From: Anaerolineales bacterium
GTDB taxonomy: Bacteria; Chloroflexota; Anaerolineae; Anaerolineales; Villigracilaceae
Direction of reading: 5' to 3'
Assembly: GCA_015075725.1 (NCBI GenBank)
Contig: JABTTV010000001.1
Coordinates: 3,835,223 to 3,899,222, forward strand
Length of the DNA: 64,000 bases
The notes under the pieces are model-generated. The model saw nothing but the letters and a program-made list of their open reading frames with translations, had not been told where the DNA came from and did no database searches. Below are positions 34,095 through 41,003 of the stretch, in pieces. The position numbers and the translations under genes were made by a program. Numbering within the stretch: the first letter of the stretch is position 1; every line of letters starts with the position of its first letter.

Positions 34095-34725
34095 CGATCA
34101 CCCCATCGTCCGCCAGGGGCTTTGCAATCTGCTCGAGAACGAGGCGGAGTTCAAAGTGGTGGGTGAGGCGGGAGACGGCGTCGAAGCGGTTGCGCTGGTC
34201 GAGCGGCTAAAGCCGGACGTGCTTATCGTCGATATGATGCTGCCCAATTTGAACGGCCTGGAGGTGATGGCACAGGCGCGAAAGATATGCCCGGCGCTCC
34301 ATTTGATCGTGCTATCGATGCAATGCGACGATGTTTACGTGGTGAAGGCGCTGGAAAACGGCGCCTCGGCATACGTTTTGAAAGACACGGGTCCCAGTGA
34401 AATCGTGCAAGCCGTGCGCGAAGTGATCGACGGGGGAACATATTTCAGCCCAAAACTTTCCAATATATTATCCAATATATTATCGGTAAATCTCCGGGGA
34501 GATCGGAAAGGGTTCACCAGCCCATATGAATCCCTGACAGACCGCGAGCGCGAGATCCTACAAATGATCGTGGAAGGCTCTTCCAGCAAGGAGATCGGGC
34601 GAAAACTTTCGATCAGCCACCGAACCGTGGAACTTCACCGCAGCAGGATGATGAAGAAACTCGGTTTACACAACCGAATGGAAGTCCTGCGCTACGCCTT
34701 GAAACACGGGATCCTTGAATTGTAA
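34069..34725 (+). CDS. NarL/LuxR-family response regulator
   Basis: A 218-residue regulator with a receiver domain (LLADDHPIVRQGL, acceptor Asp in VLIVDMMLPNLNG, Lys in AYVLKDTG) and a C-terminal LuxR helix-turn-helix (SLTDREREILQMIVEGSSSKEIGRKL split by the turn, then RTVELHRSRMMKKLGL). An AAAGGAG sequence precedes ATG 34069. It overlaps the histidine kinase gene end. The shared palindromes in the promoters at 35.9 and 40.9 kb have the size and symmetry of a NarL-type dimer site, so this protein is the best local candidate to bind them. Confidence 0.94.
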   Translation: MTVNLLLADDHPIVRQGLCNLLENEAEFKVVGEAGDGVEAVALVERLKPDVLIVDMMLPNLNGLEVMAQARKICPALHLIVLSMQCDDVYVVKALENGASAYVLKDTGPSEIVQAVREVIDGGTYFSPKLSNILSNILSVNLRGDRKGFTSPYESLTDREREILQMIVEGSSSKEIGRKLSISHRTVELHRSRMMKKLGLHNRMEVLRYALKHGILEL

Positions 34726-34846
34726 AAAATGGGAGCTAAGCGTCCGCGCCTTGGATGAAGCAAAAGATGCTTCTATTTCATCAATGATGAAAAGATCTTC
34801 CGTATCACCCAATTATGAAAACGAGCAATAACTGATCATTTCCGGT

Positions 34847-35758
34847 ATGGCCAAACCATTTGCATTGATCATCGAGGACGATCGGGATGTTGCCGCCCTG
34901 TTTCGACACGCCCTGGACCTGGCCGGCTTCCAAACAGAGATCGCCTTTCACGGCGATCATGCCGTTGAACGGCTATCCTGCAGCCAGCCCGATGTTGCCC
35001 TCCTGGACCTGAACCTACCCGGGGTTTCCGGGAATCAAATTCTGCAAATGATCCGCAGAGAGGAGAGGCTGAACGACACCAAAGTGATCGTGATCACGGC
35101 TTATTCACAAGTTGCCAGCGGCTTATCGGTGGAACCCGACCTGGTGCTTTACAAACCGGTCAGCATCGAGCAAATGACAACCCTGATCAGCCGGATCACT
35201 TTGTCGAAAAATTCTCCCAAGGCGATTCCGTTTCCGCAGGAACCATGGGACGGTCCTTCGGGCCTCTATAACCAGGCTTTTTTCAAACACCGTCTGGAAA
35301 ACTCGCTCAAGCAATCGAGTGAAATCGATCCGTATCTCTTTGCTGTGCTCCTCTTCAACCTGGAGCCCAACGGCGGAGGGATCAAAACACCGAGACCCGA
35401 TAATTGGGAGGATATCCTGCACGAGATCGCGCGCGCATTAAAATGCATTCTCCGCCCCACCGATACCCTGGCCAGATTTGACACGGATACCTTCTATATC
35501 CTGGTCGAAAATATCCCCAATGGCGAGATCTCGATTCAGATCGCGAACCGGATACAGGAACTCCTATACAGGAAGGTCCCGAATATTTCCAGAATGATCC
35601 GAATACCGATCAGGATCGGAATCCTGCTTTGCGACCGCGGTTATGAAAAAGTGGATGTGGTCCTCGGCGATGCAAGATATGCGCTGGCGCTCGCGATTGC
35701 ACAGGGGGACGAGTCTTCGAAATACTACTACCAGGTTTCCGTAAAAAAGGGTGAATAA
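34847..35758 (+). CDS. Receiver domain fused to a degenerate GGDEF domain
   Basis: A 303-residue protein. Residues 1-120 are a complete receiver (IIEDD, acceptor Asp in VALLDLNLPG, Lys in LVLYKPVS). The rest has the shape of a GGDEF domain (YNQAFFKHRLENSL at the start), but the catalytic signature is replaced by RFDTDTFYILVE, so diguanylate cyclase activity is not expected. It may instead bind GTP, c-di-GMP or a partner. It lies between the NarL-type pair and the GWN peptide gene and probably belongs to the same signalling module. Confidence 0.85.
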   Translation: MAKPFALIIEDDRDVAALFRHALDLAGFQTEIAFHGDHAVERLSCSQPDVALLDLNLPGVSGNQILQMIRREERLNDTKVIVITAYSQVASGLSVEPDLVLYKPVSIEQMTTLISRITLSKNSPKAIPFPQEPWDGPSGLYNQAFFKHRLENSLKQSSEIDPYLFAVLLFNLEPNGGGIKTPRPDNWEDILHEIARALKCILRPTDTLARFDTDTFYILVENIPNGEISIQIANRIQELLYRKVPNISRMIRIPIRIGILLCDRGYEKVDVVLGDARYALALAIAQGDESSKYYYQVSVKKGE

Positions 35759-35923
35759 CTCAATACCTGAATAGACAAGTCCTTAGCATCCTGTTAAAAA
35801 TTAGAAACTATTAGACATTGGCTCCGGATTGTTTTTGATAACTTCGAGTTTCCAAGCCCTGCCGCTTTTCCGCCGATGGATTTTTTTAACTTGTCTGGAC
35901 ACTAAACCAACTGTAAGGCCGAA

Positions 35924-35969
35924 ATACGTAGGACTACATATTTCCGCAGGAGCCGGCAGATTGCATAAT
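35924..35969 (+). promoter_or_regulatory. Palindrome-22 bp-CATAAT promoter of the GWN peptide
   Basis: ATACGTAGGACTACATAT at 35924-35941 is an imperfect palindrome (TACGTAG-GA-CTACATA). After exactly 22 bp comes a CATAAT -10-like box (35964-35969). The same layout lies at 40927-40972 before the second subtilase. The palindrome centre would be near -43 from the likely start, a class II activator position. A short CGGGTA/TACCCG hairpin follows at 35979-35993. Apart from this and a weakly T-rich stretch, I see nothing in 35759-36010. Confidence 0.75.
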
Positions 35970-36010
35970 ATGTTCAGTCGGGTACCCTACCCGAGAACTG
36001 GAGACCTCAC

Positions 36011-36211
36011 ATGAACAGAATCGTTCGCGTATCGGTTATCGTTATTTTACTTCTCGCCCTGGCATTTGGCCTGGTCCTGGCTGTGGGCGGCGCAGAGAGA
36101 GCTGTGGCGGGAAAAGGTTTCTGCCCTTCTGCAGGATGGAATACCAGGGCAGACTGTTATGCCGGTGAATTCGGACCCTTTGAAGAGATCAATGCGGGGT
36201 GGAACACATAG
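36011..36211 (+). CDS. Exported peptide with two AGWNT motifs
   Basis: A 66-residue ORF with GGAG nine bases before the ATG. Residues 1-33 form a typical Sec signal peptide: basic start MNRIVR, a long hydrophobic core and an AERAVA cleavage-type end. The predicted mature part (~33 residues) has two cysteines and two AGWNT motifs, one near the start (CPSAGWNTRADC) and one forming the very C-terminus. The same SAGWNT/SAGWNS unit is tandemly repeated at the ends of the two subtilases downstream. I do not recognise a family. It has its own promoter and a downstream hairpin, so it may be made in excess over the protease. Confidence 0.8.
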   Translation: MNRIVRVSVIVILLLALAFGLVLAVGGAERAVAGKGFCPSAGWNTRADCYAGEFGPFEEINAGWNT

Positions 36212-36226
36212 CAAGTTTAGAGAGCA

Positions 36227-36260
36227 GCATCTCAAGCGTACACGGTGGAGCTTGAGATGC
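36227..36260 (+). terminator. Hairpin between peptide and first subtilase
   Basis: An 11-bp perfect stem (GCATCTCAAGC and complement) with a 12-base loop, 15 bases after the peptide stop, followed by TCTTCATT. It could be a leaky terminator that lowers transcription of the protease relative to the peptide. No separate promoter for the protease is obvious in the rest of the spacer. Confidence 0.65.
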
Positions 36261-36377
36261 TCTTCATTATGGGCCCGCGAACCCGCTGTCGGTGGTATCC
36301 GGTGTTTTTTTTCGTTCGACAGAATGGATCCATTAATAGAATCAGCTTAGTTGCCGCTCGCTAAAAGGCAGATCAAC

Positions 36378-39300
36378 ATGAACAAAACCAAACTTATTCT
36401 CAATGGCGTTTTTATCCTCGTACTACTCCTCCCAGCGATGGGAGGTCCCGGCAATGCCTTGGCAGACGGTGATCCGCTCAAGGCCGATCCGCGCCTGCTC
36501 CAGATGGCGGAAGAGAACCCGGATGCTGTCTTCAAGGTCATCGTCCAAAAGGCGGTCAAGGTCAAGAACTCGACCGAAACCGACCCGGAAGCGGACGTGG
36601 AGAACGAGGGGGGCAAGGTCAAGAAACATTTCACAGTGATCGAGAGTTTCTCCGCTGAATTGACCGGCAGGCAGATCCTCAAACTGGCGAAGAAAAAGAA
36701 GGTGCGCTGGATCTCGGTGGATGCGCCCATGGTCTCAATGGCGGCTGGCGACCCAACCGTACGTGACGAGTTCGCTAAGGTGGCCTACAGCAATAATAAC
36801 GGGACGCAAACCTGGGCGGGCAATTGGGCTGAAACCGGCGATGGCAGCGTGAGTGCCACTTCTGGGTATGTTAAGATCTCCAGCGGCCAACTCCAGTTGA
36901 GCAGCACGAACCGCACGCTCAGCCGCCAGGCTAATCTGTCCGGTGTGGCATCAGCTACGCTGACCTTCCAGTACAAACGCAGCAGTTTCGACGGCACCAG
37001 TGACTATGTGGTGATCCAGGCCTCCGCCAATGGCGGCTCCACCTGGACTGAATTGGGGCGCTTTGCCGGAGCGGGCTCAGACAGTTCCTGGCAGACCGCC
37101 AGCTTCAACATCCTGAGCTACGCGGCGGCGAACACGCAGATCCGTTTTGCGACCTCCCCGTCACTGGGGAAGTCCGACATCCTGTATGTCGACAACGTGC
37201 AGATTGAATATGCCATCGGGGAACCCCCATCCCCCCCGCCACCCGCCGGTACTTTTGTGGTGAACAGCACCGCCGATGGTGCGGATGCAAATACAAGCGA
37301 TGGTGTCTGCCAAACCTCGACGGCAAGTCAATGTACTCTGCGTGCAGCCATTCAACAAGCCAATGCCAGCACTGGGGCGAACACGATCACCTTCAACATC
37401 ACCGGAGCTGGACCACACACTATTCGACCGACTTCTGCCCTACCAAAAATCACCGATGTTGTAATCATTAACGGCGCCAGCGAGCCTGATTTTGCAGGCA
37501 CACCCATCATCGAGTTGGATGGCAGCCTTGCGGGGGCCGGCATAAACGGGCTGACAATAGAAGCTGGGAATAGTACCATCCGCGGGTTGGTGATCAACCG
37601 CTTCAGCGGCGATGGCATTCGCCTGGATATCAACGACAATAACATCGTCGCTGGAAACTACATCGGCACGGATGTCACCGGGGCGCTTGACCGCGGCAAC
37701 CTCGGCTCCGGCATCTTGCTCTACTACCAATCGGGTGGTAATACCATCGGCGGAACGACAGCGGCTGACCGAAACGTAATCTCCGGTAATGACTATCACG
37801 GAATTTTCAACCAGTGGAGCGCCGCGAATGTCATCCAGGGCAACATCATTGGGCTGGATGCTTCAGGAAACGCAATCCTTCCAAACGGATTGTCAACGCA
37901 AAACACAAGTGGAACCGGCATTTACATCCAGCAAGCGGATGGAAATCTGATCGGCGGCAACGCTCCCGGATCCGGGAATATCATCTCGGGTAATCTTAAG
38001 GATGGTGTGTTTGCCTCCAACTCAAATAACACCACGATTCAGGGCAACCTGATCGGCACCGACCTTACCGGGATGCAAATCCGCGGCAACACCAACGAGG
38101 GCATATTCATCACAGGAGGCACCGGCACCAAGATCGGCGGCACGGCCTCGAGCGAGCGCAACGTAATTTCCGGCAACGGGTCGGATGGGATTGATTTTCA
38201 ATCCACCAACGGTCTAATCCAGGGCAACTATATCGGCACCGATAAGACCGGTACGACCAACCTTCATAATAATCACACGGGGATAAAGGTAAATGGGTAT
38301 GCCGGTAATAACCTGATCGGCGGTACCGTGCCCGGGTCTGGTAACCTTGTCGCCTATAACTACGAGGGGATCGTTGTTGCCGGTGACACAGTTACCGGGA
38401 ATGGCGTCCTGGGAAATTCTCTCCACTCCAACACCAGCCTTGGGCTGAACCTCGGTTATGACGGCGTGACGACCAACAATGGTTCGGTCGGTACCGGCGC
38501 CAACAGTGGCATGGACTACCCGGTCATCACCTCTGCGTCGGTCTCCGGAGGCATACTGAACGTCACTGGCTACGTAGGCAGCGCCGCCAACCAGAGCACG
38601 TTCGCCAACACCCGCGTCGAGTTCTTCAAGTCCTCCGCAGACAGCAGTGGCTACGGCGAAGGCCAGACCTTCGTGGGTTACCTGACTACCGATGCCAGCG
38701 GCAACTTCAACGGTAGCCTGCCGGGCTTTGGCTTGGTCTCAGGTGACCAATTGACAGCCACCGCAACGGACAGCGGTAATAACACCTCTGAATTCGGTCC
38801 CAATTTCCAGATCCCCATAATTTTCAGCGCCTTCCTGCCGACGACCAGGGCAGATCAACTGAGCTTGGACGGCAGTGGCGTGACCGTCGCAGTAATCGAC
38901 AGCGGCATAAACTACCATGAGGATTTTACGACTGCCAATTGGAATTGGCGCATCATGGAAAGCATGAACTTCACGAGCGGCAATTCTGATGACAAGTACG
39001 GACACGGTACGCATGTGGCCGGCATCATCGCCGGCAATGGTGCCATGTCCAATGGAGAATACAAAGGGGTAGCACCAGGGGCGAACCTGGTCAGCCTCAA
39101 GATCTCCGATAAAGACGGCATGACCTACGAATCCACCGTGGTGGACGCCCTGCAATGGGTGTACGACAACAAGGACACCTACAACATCAAAGTCGTAAAC
39201 CTCTCCCTGAACAGCACGGTCGCCCAGTCCTACCACACCAGCCCGCTTTGTGCGGCGGTCGAGATCCTGTGGTTCAACGGCATCGTGGTGGTGGTTTCGG

Positions 39301-39974
39301 CTGGCAACAACGGCAACAGCAACGGCTCGGAACCCGATATCCTCTACCCGCCTGCCAACGATCCCTTCGTCATTACGGTCGGCGCAACAGAGGATAAAGG
39401 CACGGGCGATCTTACCGACGATACCCTGGCTATCTTCTCCGCTTTTGGCACCACCGAGGACGGGTTCGCCAAACCCGATCTCGTCGCCCCCGGCCGCAAC
39501 CTTGTTGCTCCCTTGTCTGACAAAGCGTCAACGGTATATACAGCTCACCCCTTGCACCGCGTCGGCGATTATTACTTCCGCATGTCCGGCACCTCCATGT
39601 CTGCCCCGGTGGTAACGGGCGCTGTGGCGCTTCTGCTACAGGATGAACCGAATCTCAACCCTGACCAGGTCAAGTATCGCTTGATGGTAACCGCCAACAC
39701 CACCTGGAGCGGGTATTCCGCCAGCCAATCTGGCGCGGGCCATCTCGATATCTTTGCCGCCGTGAATGGTACAAGCACCGAGACCGCCAACACTGGCATC
39801 TTTGCCAGCCAATTGCTATCCACCGGCAGTGAGCCAATCATCTGGGGTTCCGCAGGCTGGAATTCCGCTGGCTGGAACACCGCAGGCTGGAACTCTGTAG
39901 GCTGGAACTCCGCAGGCTGGAACTCCGCAGGCTGGAACACGGCTGGTTGGAATTCCGGTATCTGGGATAACTAG
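36378..39974 (+). CDS. Exported subtilase with beta-sandwich and beta-helix insertions and a GWN-repeat tail
   Basis: A 1198-residue S8 peptidase. Order: signal peptide (1-~33); an I9-like propeptide (~40-125); a jelly-roll/beta-sandwich (~135-285); a right-handed beta-helix region starting with a CSLREA-like CTLRAAIQQAN (~295-800); the S8 catalytic domain with Asp841 (VAVIDSGIN), His876 (GHGTHVAG) and Ser1073 (SGTSMSAP); and a tail of seven GWN units ending WDN. The catalytic triad is complete. I start at ATG 36378 (MNKTKLILNG). A beta-helix of about 500 residues between propeptide and catalytic domain is unusual; the second subtilase lacks it but is otherwise paralogous. Likely secreted or surface-held. 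Confidence 0.92.
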   Translation: MNKTKLILNGVFILVLLLPAMGGPGNALADGDPLKADPRLLQMAEENPDAVFKVIVQKAVKVKNSTETDPEADVENEGGKVKKHFTVIESFSAELTGRQILKLAKKKKVRWISVDAPMVSMAAGDPTVRDEFAKVAYSNNNGTQTWAGNWAETGDGSVSATSGYVKISSGQLQLSSTNRTLSRQANLSGVASATLTFQYKRSSFDGTSDYVVIQASANGGSTWTELGRFAGAGSDSSWQTASFNILSYAAANTQIRFATSPSLGKSDILYVDNVQIEYAIGEPPSPPPPAGTFVVNSTADGADANTSDGVCQTSTASQCTLRAAIQQANASTGANTITFNITGAGPHTIRPTSALPKITDVVIINGASEPDFAGTPIIELDGSLAGAGINGLTIEAGNSTIRGLVINRFSGDGIRLDINDNNIVAGNYIGTDVTGALDRGNLGSGILLYYQSGGNTIGGTTAADRNVISGNDYHGIFNQWSAANVIQGNIIGLDASGNAILPNGLSTQNTSGTGIYIQQADGNLIGGNAPGSGNIISGNLKDGVFASNSNNTTIQGNLIGTDLTGMQIRGNTNEGIFITGGTGTKIGGTASSERNVISGNGSDGIDFQSTNGLIQGNYIGTDKTGTTNLHNNHTGIKVNGYAGNNLIGGTVPGSGNLVAYNYEGIVVAGDTVTGNGVLGNSLHSNTSLGLNLGYDGVTTNNGSVGTGANSGMDYPVITSASVSGGILNVTGYVGSAANQSTFANTRVEFFKSSADSSGYGEGQTFVGYLTTDASGNFNGSLPGFGLVSGDQLTATATDSGNNTSEFGPNFQIPIIFSAFLPTTRADQLSLDGSGVTVAVIDSGINYHEDFTTANWNWRIMESMNFTSGNSDDKYGHGTHVAGIIAGNGAMSNGEYKGVAPGANLVSLKISDKDGMTYESTVVDALQWVYDNKDTYNIKVVNLSLNSTVAQSYHTSPLCAAVEILWFNGIVVVVSAGNNGNSNGSEPDILYPPANDPFVITVGATEDKGTGDLTDDTLAIFSAFGTTEDGFAKPDLVAPGRNLVAPLSDKASTVYTAHPLHRVGDYYFRMSGTSMSAPVVTGAVALLLQDEPNLNPDQVKYRLMVTANTTWSGYSASQSGAGHLDIFAAVNGTSTETANTGIFASQLLSTGSEPIIWGSAGWNSAGWNTAGWNSVGWNSAGWNSAGWNTAGWNSGIWDN
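39849..39971 (+). repeat. Tandem GWN tail repeat (15-bp unit, coding)
   Basis: Near-exact tandem copies of a 15-base unit (GGCTGGAACTCCGCA type) encode SAGWN/TAGWN/SVGWN units at the end of the first subtilase. The reading frame is kept throughout. It is coding repeat, not CRISPR. Confidence 0.9.
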
Positions 39975-39995
39975 GAAATTCAATCATTGACAAAA

Positions 39996-40111
39996 GCAAA
40001 GAAAAGGCAAACCTGCTGAAAGGCAGGGACGCAAAATCACAGACCTAACGGGTGCGGGACAAAGAGCCAAGCCCGCACCCCACGGTGGCTGGATCACCTC
40101 CTGCTCTCTGC
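39996..40111 (+). promoter_or_regulatory. Cyclic di-GMP-I (GEMM-I) riboswitch
   Basis: The leader between the first subtilase and the MASE-like gene has the GEMM-I core in order: GGCAAACC; a short stem CCTGC/GCAGG with a GAAA-type loop; the invariant GGGACGCAAA; CCTAA; a 9-bp helix GGGTGCGGG/CCCGCACCC; and GGTGGCTGGATCACC, which aligns with the closing P3 GGTAGC..TTACC element of known c-di-GMP-I aptamers. P1 can be GCAAAGA (39996-40002) with TCTCTGC (40105-40111), six of seven paired. Downstream GCTCTCT can instead pair with the ribosome site, giving a translational switch. Confidence 0.92.
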
Positions 40112-40140
40112 AAAAAATCGGACACGAACGAAAAGAGAGC
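40103..40140 (+). promoter_or_regulatory. Riboswitch expression platform sequestering the RBS
   Basis: GCTCTCT (40103-40109) is the exact complement of AGAGAGC (40134-40140), which contains the GAGAG ribosome-binding sequence five bases before ATG 40145. The first strand overlaps the 3' strand of aptamer P1, so the two pairings exclude each other. Ligand binding, which stabilises P1, should free the ribosome site: a predicted ON switch. Confidence 0.65.
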
Positions 40141-40144
40141 ATCA

Positions 40145-40855
40145 ATGAAAAATTTGTCAATCCTTACGAGAATATACATACTGGTCGTCATCCTGATCGG
40201 TTTCTTTCTCGCCGCATGGGGCGCTCTCGCAATGGACTGGGGTTCCCCGGCACTCTATCTGCTCGCGGCATTGGGTGCTGTCGCCCAGACCCTCAAGGTC
40301 GAAGGTCCCACCAATCGGACCAACTACTCCATCGCCTGGTTCCTCTATGGGTTTACCTTCATCGTCCTCGGTTTGCCTGCCGCGATTTTCGTCATCCTGG
40401 TCTCCCATCTTGTCGAATGGGCATGGCACAAGTACCCCTGGTACATCCAACTCTTCAATATCGGCAATCACATCCTGCCGGTCTCCCTCGGCGCTGTGAT
40501 CTTCACCAGCATCAGCCAGGGCAGGCAGGCTCTTAATGCAATCGAAGCCATCGCGCTTGCCGGGAGCAACCTGGTTTTTGTCCTGACCAACCATTTCCTC
40601 CTGGCAATCGTGGTCAAGCTGGCGCGCAACCAGAGTTTTGCCGAATCGGGCCTGTTCGAGTTCCTGACCCTTTTCCTTGATTTCACCCTGCTTTCGATGG
40701 GATCCGTAACCGGTCTGGCATGGCAGTTCACGCCTCTCGCCTCCCTCTTAAATATTCCGCCCCTCTACCTGCTCTACCAAGCCTTGAGAGTTCCCGCCCT
40801 CATGCGCCAGATCTCGGTAATGAAAAAGGAAGTCCCCGATAAGAGCACATCATGA
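40145..40855 (+). CDS. Stand-alone MASE-like membrane sensor protein
   Basis: A 236-residue protein with about seven membrane helices and no soluble output domain. It is a clear paralogue of the N-terminal sensor domain of the GGDEF/HD-GYP protein at 43523: both share GFTF..LGL, VILVS.L.EWAW.K.PW and the LYLLYQALRVPAL / LYLIYTSLRIPAL end. It stops just where the other runs into its GGDEF domain. Translation should depend on c-di-GMP through the riboswitch in its leader. It may sense the same signal as, or interact with, its paralogue, but its role is inferred. Confidence 0.85.
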   Translation: MKNLSILTRIYILVVILIGFFLAAWGALAMDWGSPALYLLAALGAVAQTLKVEGPTNRTNYSIAWFLYGFTFIVLGLPAAIFVILVSHLVEWAWHKYPWYIQLFNIGNHILPVSLGAVIFTSISQGRQALNAIEAIALAGSNLVFVLTNHFLLAIVVKLARNQSFAESGLFEFLTLFLDFTLLSMGSVTGLAWQFTPLASLLNIPPLYLLYQALRVPALMRQISVMKKEVPDKSTS

Positions 40856-40926
40856 ACAGAAATCACAAACACGCCGATCTCCAAAGGGCTCTCAGGAAAA
40901 CGGTGCAATGAAGCATCGATACAACG

Positions 40927-40972
40927 ATACGTAGATTTACATATACCCCACTTTCACTCAAGGCGATATAAC
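40927..40972 (+). promoter_or_regulatory. Palindrome-22 bp-TATAAC promoter of the second subtilase
   Basis: ATACGTAGATTTACATAT (40927-40944) matches the palindrome at 35924 at 15 of 18 bases, differing only in the central three, and is followed after exactly 22 bp by TATAAC (40967-40972). The start codon is 31 bases further on, with AAAGGAG before it. The shared geometry implies control by the same regulator. Confidence 0.78.
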
Positions 40973-41003
40973 GATACAGGAATTATCGAGTAAAGGAGCC
41001 AGA

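Noticed and set aside
5591..36211. Radical SAM enzyme as a maturase of the GWN peptide
   Set aside because: The enzyme is 29 kb away, belongs to a polysaccharide operon and lacks a SPASM or peptide-recognition domain. There is no RiPP recognition element near the peptide.
39849..39971. CRISPR-like short tandem repeat
   Set aside because: The 15-base unit has no spacers and is read in frame as GWN repeats at the end of a subtilase.
40087..40102. Possible 16S rRNA 3' fragment
   Set aside because: Only 16 bases match, and most of them are explained by the P3 element of the c-di-GMP-I aptamer. No other rRNA sequence is present around it.
40052..40144. N-terminal extension of the MASE-like protein
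   Set aside because: The extra codons lie inside the riboswitch. The ATG at 40145 has a ribosome site and the expected first membrane helix.
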